In this document: positions 1 through 7,660 of the stretch, piece after piece | How the letters are laid out: the number at the start of each line of letters is the position of its first letter | How positions within the stretch are numbered: the stretch's first letter is position 1 | NCBI GenBank assembly: GCA_021817065.1 | Contig: JAKAWH010000004.1 | Location: 1 to 35,134 of the forward strand | Direction of reading: 5' to 3' | Origin: Actinomycetes bacterium | GTDB lineage: Bacteria; Actinomycetota; Acidimicrobiia; Acidimicrobiales; JAKAVM01 | DNA: 35,134 nucleotides | Made by a program: the position numbers and the translations under genes | The notes under the pieces: model-generated | Database searches by the model: none | What the model was told of the DNA's origin: nothing | What the model saw: the letters and a program-made list of their open reading frames with translations, nothing else

Positions 1-12
1 ACGGATTATTAG

Positions 13-18
13 TATAAT
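13..18 (+). promoter_or_regulatory. Candidate -10 element (TATAAT) of the parA-like gene
   Basis: A perfect TATAAT lies 21 nt before the parA-like ATG in an AT-rich stretch that contrasts with the GC-rich surroundings. A -35 element would lie outside the window. The ribosome-binding site GGAGG at 25-29 follows closely, so the leader would be very short if this is the promoter. Confidence 0.4.
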
Positions 19-39
19 GCCTTTGGAGGTAAATGAAGT

Positions 40-612
40 ATGAGAGGAAAACGCCTGGTTGTGGCTAATCTGAAGGGCGGAGCCGGTAAGACCACCACCA
101 CCGTTCACCTGGCCGAGGCCATCGCGCGTCGTCACGGAGCCTGTTCCGTAGTGGACCTCGATCCCAACGCGGACGGCTCGGCAACCGCTTGGTTCACCCT
201 CGCGGGAACGGCGATGAAGGCATCCCTCGTTTCGGAGCCCTCTGGTGACGGATGGGTCATCTACGACACCCCGCCCTGGAGCGCCTCGGTGGTGAATGTG
301 GCGGTCAAGTCGGCAGATGTCGTCCTGATCCCGGTGCGCCCGAGTGGTCTGGACCTTTCCCGTCTAGCAGCGATGACCGACGTAGTGGTGCGGGCAGGCA
401 AGCCGCCGGTGGTCCTGGTCAATGCGGCAATTGCGGGCACAACCGCCCAGCGAGCGGCCCGAGAGGCGCTTGACGAATCCGACCTGCCTGTGATGCAGAC
501 GTGGATTCCCCAGCGCCAGAGCATCCAGAACGCCTACGGCACCGGTCCAGCGTCAGAAGCTCTCAAATTCTACGGCTGGCTGCTGGACGAGCTGGAGGAG
601 GCACTGAACTGA
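40..612 (+). CDS. Compact ParA-family partition ATPase (plasmid type)
   Basis: 190-aa P-loop ATPase of the ParA/MinD superfamily. The deviant Walker A motif KGGAGKTTT occupies residues 12-20 with the signature first lysine. A Walker A' motif (VVDLD, D39 and D41) and a Walker B-like VIYDTPP (D76) follow. It has no N-terminal helix-turn-helix extension and is much shorter than chromosomal ParA/Soj (about 250-300 aa). This is the size class of small plasmid ParA proteins that work with a small DNA-binding partner rather than a large ParB. The ATG follows a good GGAGG at 25-29. The stop TGA overlaps the next ATG by one base, so the pair should be translationally coupled. By family, the ATPase would move partition complexes over the nucleoid. 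It could instead serve another ParA-like positioning task. The family call is firm; the role in this genome is inference. Confidence 0.85.
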   Translation: MRGKRLVVANLKGGAGKTTTTVHLAEAIARRHGACSVVDLDPNADGSATAWFTLAGTAMKASLVSEPSGDGWVIYDTPPWSASVVNVAVKSADVVLIPVRPSGLDLSRLAAMTDVVVRAGKPPVVLVNAAIAGTTAQRAAREALDESDLPVMQTWIPQRQSIQNAYGTGPASEALKFYGWLLDELEEALN

Positions 613-1025
613 TGACCGAAGTACGCGGCTCGGATCTCAAGTCACGGATGGCGGCATTCACCCGGATGGCGCCGGCATCGAGTCCGCCGATACCCGAGAC
701 AGCCAAGACTGAACAGTCGACGACGGAAGCGACGCACCCGGTAGGGCAAACAACGGTGGAAGCCGGTACGCGGGCGGAGAGAATAGGAACCGAGGAAGTT
801 GCACCTCCCCGGCATGCGCGCATTACCTGCGAAGTCCCTGCTGATTTACTCGACAAGGTTCGCAATGCGGTCGTTGCCCTCTCCCCGGAGGGGCTTACCT
901 TGGCGGGATTCGTTGCCCAAGCCATGGAGCGGGAACTCGATCGGCTAGAGGCCGACCACAACGGAGGAGATCCTTTTCCAGAACGCTCGCGGCGGGAGCT
1001 CCAACGGGGTCGGCGGATCCGCTGA
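612..1025 (+). CDS. Putative ParA partner, ribbon-helix-helix-like centromere-binding protein
   Basis: 137-aa protein starting at the ATG that overlaps the parA-like stop codon (TGATG). Residues 1 to about 70 are polar, Thr/Glu/Pro-rich and probably disordered. The C-terminal part, from about residue 78, begins with a strand-like ARITCEVP and continues with two amphipathic helices (ADLLDKVRNAVVAL and LTLAGFVAQAMERELDRLE). It ends in a basic, Arg-rich tail. A short strand followed by two helices fits the ribbon-helix-helix fold of small partition proteins, and the position directly behind a compact ParA is typical for such a partner. No ParB nuclease-like or HTH domain is visible. Recognition rests on context and predicted secondary structure, not on a firm family match. 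Confidence 0.6.
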   Translation: MTEVRGSDLKSRMAAFTRMAPASSPPIPETAKTEQSTTEATHPVGQTTVEAGTRAERIGTEEVAPPRHARITCEVPADLLDKVRNAVVALSPEGLTLAGFVAQAMERELDRLEADHNGGDPFPERSRRELQRGRRIR

Positions 1026-1142
1026 TACGAAGATGCGCCATCTTCCCTGGTCACGGTAGGCCGCTCACGACCGGTCCTGGCTTGCTGAGCTGCTGAATAA
1101 CATCTAATCCTGGCATTGCAGGTATTTCGGTCAGGACGCCCG

Positions 1143-1164
1143 CCCGATCCTTCGGCCAATCGGG
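1143..1164 (+). terminator. Candidate hairpin downstream of the partition pair
   Basis: CCCGAT (1143-1148) and ATCGGG (1159-1164) form a perfect 6-bp stem around a 10-nt loop, followed by a short TTAATA stretch. It sits in the 229-bp gap between the convergent partition pair and cwlM. There is no real T tract, so terminator function is weakly supported. Nothing else was recognised in this gap. Confidence 0.3.
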
Positions 1165-1254
1165 TTAATAGGTAGCGCTTTTCGACGCAGCGGTGGCCCG
1201 AGCGGCCGGGTTGGGTAGCAGCCAGGAGCGGAAGACATCGATAAGAGCGGGTGC

Positions 1255-2232
1255 CTATCGGTGCACCTTTTCGTCCCCCGCGACCCAACTGGTCAAGGCG
1301 GTGCAGATGGCCGACGCGAGGATTGCTTCACCATCGACGATCACCCGGGGAGGTCCGATTTCGCAGAGGACAGCGTTCATCTTGGTCTCACGGAGCACCG
1401 GCACCGACATCCCCGAAACCGCGTGCTGGCCCGCGGGGAATGCGTCACATAGACTTCGCCGGAGCGACTCTGCCAACTTCTTACCTCCTTGGGACTCGTA
1501 GCGGACACCGGCGTAGTAAGCACTCAAGCTCCCATTGATGTCGAGGGTTGATGTGAGCATTAGATGTGCACGTGAGCCAACTGCATTCGCCAGGTGGGCT
1601 TGCCGGGTGCCATCGGGGTCTTCCGCAATGACAACGTTCGCCCCTTCCCTGCGGAGCAAGCGCGCGATCTCAGTTACCAGGGGGGCGATGTTGCCGTCAT
1701 GTCCGATAGAGATGGAGCAGTCCTTGAGAGAGCGCAGGCTTCTCCGCAAGGCCTCACGCTCGCGGACTTCGGCAACCAGGCCGGGGCCGCCACGGGTACC
1801 CAGGCGGACCAACTCGGCTGTACTGGCCTTCCCGACGATACCGTCGGGAACCAACCCCGCATTTCGCTGGAATTGTATAAGGGCAGCTTCGGTATCCGGA
1901 CCGAAGATCCCGTCGACTCTTCCGGTGTCGAACCCCATTTCTCCGAGCCGCACCTGAAGATCCACCACGTCATCGCCCCGAAGCATGGGTCGGTGCAGGT
2001 AGATGAGACGATCCCCGAGCCGGTAGCCAGCTTCGATCAGCGCGGACCAGGTCTGGGGGCCGCATAGCCCGTCGACTCGAAGTCGTCGAGACTCTTGGAA
2101 TCGGCGGACTGCCTCTTCGGTAGCAGGTCCAAAGGTGCCTGGAGGATCGTCCCCGGTCGGGACGCCCAGGTCGCTCAGCCGCGTCTGCAGGTCTGCGACC
2201 GGGCCACCGGAGTCACCTGGTTTCAGGAGCAT
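1255..2232 (-). CDS. cwlM: CwlM-like protein: two peptidoglycan-binding domains plus degenerate amidase domain
   Basis: Two peptidoglycan-binding type 1 domains lie in tandem, each with the typical VDGxxGxxT signature, followed by an Amidase_3-like domain. The linker (YRLGDRLIY, then RGDDVVDLQVRLGEMGF) closely resembles mycobacterial CwlM, which regulates MurA in the cytoplasm and has no signal peptide. None is seen here either. The amidase zinc site looks degraded. A histidine remains at SISIGHDG and a glutamate at CEIGPP, but the SxHxN segment that normally supplies another histidine reads LTSTLDIN. A regulatory, non-catalytic role is therefore more likely than hydrolysis. The gene is last of a minus-strand run membrane protein-trxB-trxA-cwlM. 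I chose the ATG at 2232 (MLLKPGDSGG) because similarity begins there. A GTG at 2271 is also open and neither has a clear Shine-Dalgarno. Confidence 0.85.
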   Translation of the reverse strand: MLLKPGDSGGPVADLQTRLSDLGVPTGDDPPGTFGPATEEAVRRFQESRRLRVDGLCGPQTWSALIEAGYRLGDRLIYLHRPMLRGDDVVDLQVRLGEMGFDTGRVDGIFGPDTEAALIQFQRNAGLVPDGIVGKASTAELVRLGTRGGPGLVAEVREREALRRSLRSLKDCSISIGHDGNIAPLVTEIARLLRREGANVVIAEDPDGTRQAHLANAVGSRAHLMLTSTLDINGSLSAYYAGVRYESQGGKKLAESLRRSLCDAFPAGQHAVSGMSVPVLRETKMNAVLCEIGPPRVIVDGEAILASAICTALTSWVAGDEKVHR

Positions 2233-2326
2233 CGGGCCCGAGTGCATGCAAGTCGGGACCGGCAGCACCACGCCACGCCTTGGCTACGCCGTGGGCCTGC
2301 CGGGTTGTGTGGCGCGATCCGGCGAT

Positions 2327-2653
2327 TCAGAGGTGGGGTTGAAGGTCGTCCAGGAGCTGGCGCTTGCTCTTGGCACCGACGATTCGGGCCAGGACCTGAC
2401 CGTCCTTGAACAAGATCAAGGTAGGGATGCTCATCACCTCGAAGCGACGGGCCACGTCGGGATTGTCGTCGACGTTGAGCTTGCCGATCCGAAGCCGATC
2501 GGTCTCCTCGACGGCAATCTCCTCGACGATGGGGGCGATCTTCTTGCATGGACCGCACCATTCTGCCCAAAAGTCGACCAGTATCGGTTTCGCAGAACCC
2601 ATCAACTCCTCGTCGAAGCTTCCGTCGCTCAGAGTCACTACGTCTTCGGCCAC
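2327..2653 (-). CDS. trxA: Thioredoxin
   Basis: 108-aa classical thioredoxin with the redox motif WCGPC at residues 32-36 and the cis-proline segment SIPT in the second half. It reduces protein disulfides in the cytoplasm and is itself reduced by thioredoxin reductase, whose gene lies 65 bp upstream on the same strand. The start is a GTG preceded by GGGAGG four bases upstream. The trxB-trxA-cwlM order is the conserved origin-proximal arrangement of actinobacteria. Length and motifs are normal. Confidence 0.97.
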   Translation of the reverse strand: MAEDVVTLSDGSFDEELMGSAKPILVDFWAEWCGPCKKIAPIVEEIAVEETDRLRIGKLNVDDNPDVARRFEVMSIPTLILFKDGQVLARIVGAKSKRQLLDDLQPHL

Positions 2654-2718
2654 TGGGCCTCCCTTTCTCCTGTCACAGCGTACTTGTCAACAACCCGCAA
2701 AGCGTGCGGTCATATTCT

Positions 2719-3750
2719 TCATCGGCGCTGAGCCGGTTCTCCAGCAGTCGCCAGGGTGTCGGTGTTACCCGGTTCGGCACCCTCGCGAGCAGCAAGCCAT
2801 CGTTCCGCGTCTATCGCGGCCATGCACCCGGAGCCGGCGGAGGTGACCGCCTGGCGGTATCGGTGGTCCTGGACGTCCCCGGCGGCGAAAACGCCGTCGA
2901 CGCTCGTTCGAGTTCCATCGCGGGTGAGGATGTAGCCGTTGGCGTCCATATCGAGCAATCCTTCGAAGAGCGCGGTATTGGGAACGTGACCGATGGCGAC
3001 GAAAACACCGTCCAGGTCGACGGTGGTGCGGGAGCCGTCCAGCGTGTCCCGGAGAATGATACCGCTGACCGAGCCGTTGCCCACGATGTCTTCGACGACG
3101 GAGTTCCAGCGAAACACGATCCGATCGTTTGCGAAAGCCCGCTGCTGCATGATCTTCGACGCGCGCAGCTGGTCACGCCGGTGAATGAGATTGACCTTGG
3201 TGGCGAACTTGGTCAGGAAAAGGGCTTCTTCGACGGCCGAGTCCCCACCGCCGACCACCGCGATCTCCTTGCCCCGGAAGAAGAACCCGTCACAGGTCGC
3301 GCAAGTGGAAACGCCGTGCCCGAGCAGGCGCGATTCGGATTCCAGACCGAGCATGAGCGAGCGGGCACCCGTTGAGACAATGAGAGCGCGGGACCTGAGA
3401 GTGGGGGCCCCCTCGGGGTCATCGTCGACCCAGATGGAGAACGGGCTGGCAGACATATCGACACGGCGTGCTTTGCCCGGTACGAATTGGGCTCCAAAGC
3501 GCTCGGACTGTGCCCGGAACGCCGCCATCAGGTCGGGGCCCATGACGCCGTCGACGAATCCCGGGTAGTTCTCTACCTCGGTGGTGAGCATGAGCTGGCC
3601 ACCGGGTTGATCGCTGGTCGAGGACGGCTCGCCTTCGACTACCACCGGGGAGAGGCTGGCCCGTGCGGTATAGATGGCGGCCGTGAGCCCGGCAGGCCCC
3701 GAACCGAGAATGACGACGTCCCGAATCGAACTGTCGTGGGGGATTGTCAT
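2719..3750 (-). CDS. trxB: Thioredoxin-disulfide reductase
   Basis: 343-aa flavoprotein that passes electrons from NADPH to thioredoxin. The FAD-binding GSGPAG is at residues 16-21, the redox CATC at 150-153, the NADPH-binding GGGDSA at 167-172 with HRR at 190-192, and the second FAD contact (AAGDVQD) near the C-terminus. The last 20 or so residues after the core are a short polar tail. The ATG at 3750 follows an AAGGAAGG ribosome-binding site. It precedes trxA on the same strand, so the two form a complete thioredoxin system. Confidence 0.97.
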   Translation of the reverse strand: MTIPHDSSIRDVVILGSGPAGLTAAIYTARASLSPVVVEGEPSSTSDQPGGQLMLTTEVENYPGFVDGVMGPDLMAAFRAQSERFGAQFVPGKARRVDMSASPFSIWVDDDPEGAPTLRSRALIVSTGARSLMLGLESESRLLGHGVSTCATCDGFFFRGKEIAVVGGGDSAVEEALFLTKFATKVNLIHRRDQLRASKIMQQRAFANDRIVFRWNSVVEDIVGNGSVSGIILRDTLDGSRTTVDLDGVFVAIGHVPNTALFEGLLDMDANGYILTRDGTRTSVDGVFAAGDVQDHRYRQAVTSAGSGCMAAIDAERWLAAREGAEPGNTDTLATAGEPAQRR

Positions 3751-3813
3751 CGAACCCGACCTTCCTTTACTGGTATTGCTGGCAATTCAGCCAGGCGGGC
3801 ACCCATCGGGTGC

Positions 3814-4134
3814 CTAGCGGCTACGCCGTCTCGTCCACACCAACAGTCCGGCAACGCTGAAGATTCCACCGACGATCAGGTACCCTTCCCAGACCGACTG
3901 GGGAAAAAAGTAGGAGTCGAGAGCGCGGTTGACGGCGATCAGGAGAAGAGCGCAGGTCAAAGCGGTCATAACTCCGATCAGGATCCCCAGGACCACCGCG
4001 GTGGCCAGTGTGCGCAATGGGGAGTACGAGCGCCGGCGGATCTCGGTGACAATCTCTTCGATCCGGTCGGCGACTCGATCCGCCCAGGCTTCCTCGGGCG
4101 CCGGTGCCGCCGATTGCCGCTCTACAGTGGACAT
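3814..4134 (-). CDS. Small membrane protein of unknown function
   Basis: 106-aa protein with a polar, charged N-terminus (about 40 residues, Ala/Glu/Arg-rich). Two hydrophobic segments at about 44-70 and 84-100 probably span the membrane, and the tail is short and basic (TRRRSR). I do not recognise the family. It lies 63 bp upstream of trxB on the same strand and may head that operon. There is no Shine-Dalgarno; a TAGCCT element seven bases before the ATG suggests a leaderless transcript. In other actinobacteria a sigma factor gene (sigM) occurs between murJ and trxB; this protein does not resemble one. Confidence 0.7.
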   Translation of the reverse strand: MSTVERQSAAPAPEEAWADRVADRIEEIVTEIRRRSYSPLRTLATAVVLGILIGVMTALTCALLLIAVNRALDSYFFPQSVWEGYLIVGGIFSVAGLLVWTRRRSR

Positions 4135-4141
4135 CCCGAGA

Positions 4142-4147
4142 AGGCTA
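4142..4147 (-). promoter_or_regulatory. Candidate leaderless -10 (TAGCCT) for the small membrane protein
   Basis: On the minus strand TAGCCT ends seven bases before the ATG at 4134, and no ribosome-binding site is visible. The same TAGNNT-short gap-ATG layout recurs at cca, tig, rplU and the COG4280 gene. Confidence 0.35.
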
Positions 4148-4191
4148 CCAAGACCAGGGGGGTACCGACAGGCGGAGAATCCTGGAGAAAG

Positions 4192-4227
4192 AGTTAGAGT
4201 CAGCGCCGATGAGCGACCACTCTAACT
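4192..4227. promoter_or_regulatory. Perfect 9-bp inverted repeat in the divergent promoter region (candidate operator)
   Basis: AGTTAGAGT (4192-4200) and ACTCTAACT (4219-4227) are exact reverse complements separated by 18 bp. The left arm contains TAGAGT, a plausible -10 element, eight bases before a tiny open frame (ATG 4209, six codons, stop 4227-4229). A second nine-codon frame follows at 4229-4258. The region lies between the divergent membrane-protein gene and the solute-binding-protein gene at 4272. Binding of a dimeric repressor over the -10 is one reading; an RNA stem in the leader is the other. Confidence 0.5.
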
Positions 4228-4271
4228 GATGTTAGGAAACGGCGAAGCGGCACGATGAATCGGGAGATACG

Positions 4272-6206
4272 GTGAGGCGAACACGAATGGGTACGGCTGC
4301 GAAGGTGGCAGGTGCGCTTGCCTCGCTCGTGCTGCTTACCGCTGCATGCAGCTTAAGCATGAATGCCAAGTCGGCACCGTCCAGCGCAGTACCAACCGGG
4401 GGCACTCCGATTCGTGGCGGTACCGTCACCTGGGCCGAGCTGCCATCGGACCCACCGAATTTCATATACCCGTTCATGCCTTCGAGCTTCTTCTCGGCGG
4501 CCAACATCAGCCAGTTCCAGTACATGATGTACCGTCCGCTCTACTGGTTCGGTACCGGGAATCAGCCGACCCTCAACCTCTCGGAATCCCTTGCCGATGC
4601 ACCTTCCTATTCCAATGGAGGAAAGTCCGTGTCGATCACCGTAAAACACGTCATGTGGTCCAACGGGGAAGCCGTCGACGCGACCGACGTGATGAATTGG
4701 ATGAACATGTGGCACGCGGAGAAGGTGAATTGGGCCGCCTATGTACCCAATGTAGGAATGCCCGACGATGTCACATCGGTGAGGGTGAACAACCCGAGCA
4801 CATTGACCGTCAATCTTTCCGGTGCAGTGAACCCCTTCTGGTTCACCTACAACATGTTGAGCCAGATCACCCCGCTTCCCGAAGCGTGGGATATAACCCA
4901 TAGCGGTGCTGCATCGGGATCCGGTGGATGCGGCACGGGTGCCTATGGCACCGCGGCGACCGATGCCAAGTGCACCTCCGTGTGGACCTATATGAACACG
5001 GTGGCCGGGTACAATCCCAAAGAACCCGGTGGCACCAACAACTCGCTGGCCACCTATGCGACCAACCCGCTCTGGCAAGTGGTGGACGGGCCCTGGCATC
5101 TCACCTCGTTCCATCCCGATGGCCGTGCCGCCTTCGCACCCAACGCCAGCTATTCGGGTCCGGTCCAGGCCAGGATCTCTTCGTTCGTCGAGCTTCCCTT
5201 CACCGACCAGTCGAGCGAGCTCAACTCCCTGGTGGGAGGGAAGCTCACCATGGGCTACCTACCGATCGGGGATGTGGGCAAGCCCTCGGTGAGCGCCCGA
5301 GTCGCTGGTCCGAACCTACCCCGGCTGGCGTCGAACTATTACTTGGTCCCGTTCTATTCCTGGTCGATCAACTATTTCCCCTACAACTTCAACTCCGCCG
5401 GCGACGGTGGAAACGCGGGCAAGATCTTCCGCCAGCTCTATTTCCGCCAGGCAATGCAGTACTTGGTGGACCAGCCTCGGATCATCACGGAGGTCGACAA
5501 GGGATACGGGGTTCCCACTTACGGGCCCGTTCCGGTCGAGCCAGCCAACCCTTTTGTGTCTCCTCAGGAGAAGTCGAATTCCTATCCCTATAATCGCTCC
5601 AAGGCGATCGAACTCTTGAAATCGCATGGATGGAAAGTGGTGACCCGCGGGATCGACAGCTGCATCAAACCCGGTTTCGGCACCGGCGCATGTGGTGCCG
5701 GCATACCGGCGGGAGCCAAGCTCGATTTCAACCTCCAGTACGCATCGGGGTCAATCGCCCTGAGCAAACGCATGTCGGCGGAAGCTTCTTCGTGGGCTTC
5801 CGCAGGCATCAAGGTGAATCTGAGCCAGGCCTCCTTCGATACGGTCATCAGGAACGCCACTGCGTGTATCCCGGGACCGAGCTGCACGTGGGAGCTCCAG
5901 AACTGGGGAACCGGCTGGATCTTCGCCCCCGACTTCTATCCGACCGGGGAGGAGTTCTTCTCCACCGGCGGTGTGGCCAACTACGGCAGCTTCTCGGATG
6001 CCACCAATGACAAGAACATCCTGGCGACCACCTATTCCGGCGCCAACCTGTTCGCCTACGAGATCTACCTTGCCAAGCAGCTCCCGGCCATATTCCAGGA
6101 CAACCCTGCCTCCTACATCTGGGAGATCGACAAGAAACTCCGCGGTGTGGTCCCCCTAAATCAGCTAGTGAACAACGATCCAGAGCGCTACTACTTCGTG
6201 AAGTGA
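4272..6206 (+). CDS. ABC transporter substrate-binding lipoprotein, family 5 (oligopeptide/DppA-like)
   Basis: 644-aa exported lipoprotein. A basic N-terminus and hydrophobic stretch end in the lipobox LTAAC, so lipidation is expected at Cys26. The mature protein has the layout of family 5 solute-binding proteins (peptide, nickel or opine binders): an early GGTVTWAELPSDPPNF, YRPLYWF, LADAPSYSNGGKS and a C-terminal lobe with FRQAMQYLVDQ. Several Gly/Cys-containing inserts (for example GSGGCGTGAYG and IKPGFGTGACGAG) are not typical of DppA/OppA. The GTG start follows GGGAG (4262-4266). No permease or ATPase gene is nearby, so it is an orphan receptor that must share a transporter encoded elsewhere. 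Substrate cannot be read from the sequence. It interrupts the usual trxB-sigM-murJ stretch of actinobacteria. Confidence 0.88.
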   Translation: MRRTRMGTAAKVAGALASLVLLTAACSLSMNAKSAPSSAVPTGGTPIRGGTVTWAELPSDPPNFIYPFMPSSFFSAANISQFQYMMYRPLYWFGTGNQPTLNLSESLADAPSYSNGGKSVSITVKHVMWSNGEAVDATDVMNWMNMWHAEKVNWAAYVPNVGMPDDVTSVRVNNPSTLTVNLSGAVNPFWFTYNMLSQITPLPEAWDITHSGAASGSGGCGTGAYGTAATDAKCTSVWTYMNTVAGYNPKEPGGTNNSLATYATNPLWQVVDGPWHLTSFHPDGRAAFAPNASYSGPVQARISSFVELPFTDQSSELNSLVGGKLTMGYLPIGDVGKPSVSARVAGPNLPRLASNYYLVPFYSWSINYFPYNFNSAGDGGNAGKIFRQLYFRQAMQYLVDQPRIITEVDKGYGVPTYGPVPVEPANPFVSPQEKSNSYPYNRSKAIELLKSHGWKVVTRGIDSCIKPGFGTGACGAGIPAGAKLDFNLQYASGSIALSKRMSAEASSWASAGIKVNLSQASFDTVIRNATACIPGPSCTWELQNWGTGWIFAPDFYPTGEEFFSTGGVANYGSFSDATNDKNILATTYSGANLFAYEIYLAKQLPAIFQDNPASYIWEIDKKLRGVVPLNQLVNNDPERYYFVK

Positions 6207-6228
6207 ACCGCGATCAGGAACGCTACGC

Positions 6229-6245
6229 GAAGGTCGAGGACCTTC
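6229..6245. terminator. Hairpin between convergent genes
   Basis: GAAGGTC (6229-6235) and GACCTTC (6239-6245) form a perfect 7-bp stem with a 3-nt loop. It lies in the 49-bp gap between the tail-to-tail solute-binding protein and lipoprotein genes. There is no T tract, but the position suits a bidirectional terminator. Confidence 0.45.
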
Positions 6246-6255
6246 AGGACCAGGC

Positions 6256-6786
6256 TCACGATGCGATCGTGGCAGTCTCCAGGTGACAATCGGTATCGGC
6301 AACCACCAAGAGGAGACGATCCGGAGGTCGTCGCCCGACGGTGGTGGAAGAACTGGAGGTCCTGGCCCTTCGTACCAGGTGGGGGGTGTACTTCATGGCG
6401 TAGAGGAAGGAGGGTGTGCCCTGCCAGGTGAGGTCGGCGACGAATAGCAAAGCGCCCGCCTGCGTTCCGGCATCGCCTAAAGCCGAGCGGAGGCAGGAGT
6501 CGCCCGCCTTGCTCACCGGGGGACCCGAAAAGCCCGACCGGGAACCGGTACCAGGCCGAACCTTGGTGTGGAGGGCGTGGTCGACGGTCGCCACCAGCGC
6601 GGACGGATCGCTCTGCGATCCGAGATCTCCTCCGGACACGATGATGGTGGTAGCCGACCGGGCGATCGGGGTCGACTCCGGGCCGTTGGAGCACCCGGTC
6701 AGCGCGAGCATTCCGGCGATTGCCGCCATGGCGAGCCGAGATCGACGGGCTGCCCGGAGGCGAGCTCGGCAAGAGTGCGCCGGCAC
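6256..6786 (-). CDS. Small putative lipoprotein of unknown function
   Basis: 176-aa protein with an Arg-rich N-terminus, a short hydrophobic segment (AMAAIAGMLALTG) and a lipobox-like LALTGC, placing the lipidated cysteine at residue 32. The mature part is about 145 aa with a Ser/Thr-rich start, two further cysteines and no motif I recognise. The GTG start is five bases beyond the degV stop codon on the same strand, so it is probably the last gene of the DUF6049-murJ-degV transcript. An internal ATG at 6729 would still encode the lipobox but leave almost no basic n-region. Confidence 0.6.
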   Translation of the reverse strand: MPAHSCRARLRAARRSRLAMAAIAGMLALTGCSNGPESTPIARSATTIIVSGGDLGSQSDPSALVATVDHALHTKVRPGTGSRSGFSGPPVSKAGDSCLRSALGDAGTQAGALLFVADLTWQGTPSFLYAMKYTPHLVRRARTSSSSTTVGRRPPDRLLLVVADTDCHLETATIAS

Positions 6787-6791
6787 GACCC

Positions 6792-7634
6792 CTAAGGCGC
6801 CAGGCGCGCAACGAGGGCCACAGCCCCGTGGCCCACATGGGTACCGAGAACGGCACCCATCTCACTAATCACCACGTCGATCCCGGGAAAAGCATCGTTC
6901 ACCTGATCAAGGTATCTCCCGACATCGCTCGCCGCGCCGTGGGCAATGCCCAGGCGCTCGGGAGTCCCGCGAGCCTTGGTCGCTTCGATCAAGTGGGTGA
7001 GAGCCTTGGATCGGGTACGCTGCCGCGACTCGGGCTCGACAACCCCGTCGACGAGCTGGATCACCGGTTTGATCGCGAGCATCGACCCCAACAGGGCCTG
7101 CGCGCCGCCGATACGCCCGCCTTTGCGCAGATTGTCAAGGGTATCGAGGGTGGCGAAAGCGCTTACCCTCTCGATGACCTCACGTGTTGCATCCACCACC
7201 TTGTCGAGCGGCAGCCCCGAGGCCGCGGCTTCGGCCGCGGCGAGGACCACGAATCCCTGCGCGAGGGTCACGTAGCGCGAATCGATCACCGAGACCGGAA
7301 TGGGGAGGTCATCGCCGATAAGCGAGGCGGATGCCGCCTGATGGGTCGCGGAAAGGCCACTGGATATCGTGATGCAGACCACCCCGTCCATACCGTCTTC
7401 GGCAGCACCCAGAAAAGCCTCCCGAAATGCTCCCGGTGCCGGAGCAGCCGTCTCGGGCAACCTGGCCGACTTGTGGCATCGCTCCCAGAACTGGTCGGGA
7501 CTCAGGTCCCGGACGTCGACGAACTCCTCGTCGCCGAAGCGGATGGTTAGCGGCACGATCTCGATGCCGAACGTCGAAACGAGGTCGGGAGGCAAGTCGC
7601 TGGAACTGTCGGTCACTACTCGGATGCCGGGCAT
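6792..7634 (-). CDS. DegV family fatty-acid-binding protein
   Basis: 280-aa DegV-fold protein. The N-terminal VVTDSSSDLP, the VDVRDL segment and the ISSGLSATHQAA motif are characteristic; the two serine-containing motifs line the lipid pocket. Characterised DegV/FakB proteins hold a fatty acid and present it to a FakA kinase, which makes acyl phosphate for phospholipids. No fakA is seen in the window. I chose the ATG at 7634 because CAGGAG (minus strand, plus coordinates 7639-7644) lies at ideal distance, in preference to an in-frame start 18 bp upstream. The gene starts 26 bp after the murJ stop and shares its strand. Confidence 0.92.
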   Translation of the reverse strand: MPGIRVVTDSSSDLPPDLVSTFGIEIVPLTIRFGDEEFVDVRDLSPDQFWERCHKSARLPETAAPAPGAFREAFLGAAEDGMDGVVCITISSGLSATHQAASASLIGDDLPIPVSVIDSRYVTLAQGFVVLAAAEAAASGLPLDKVVDATREVIERVSAFATLDTLDNLRKGGRIGGAQALLGSMLAIKPVIQLVDGVVEPESRQRTRSKALTHLIEATKARGTPERLGIAHGAASDVGRYLDQVNDAFPGIDVVISEMGAVLGTHVGHGAVALVARLAP

Positions 7635-7660
7635 GAGTCTCCTGTTCGTCACGGTGGCTA

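Noticed and set aside
40-612. Chromosomal ParA (Soj) assignment
   Set aside because: Too short, lacks the N-terminal region, and is not followed by a ParB with an HTH domain.
1190-1263. tRNA-like stretch (GAGCGGCCGGGTTGGGTAGC resembles a D arm)
   Set aside because: No T-loop GGTTCRA motif and no acceptor-stem pairing at the right distance.
1193-2409. Several plus-strand open frames opposite cwlM
   Set aside because: Shadows of cwlM, which is supported by two peptidoglycan-binding domains and an amidase-like domain.
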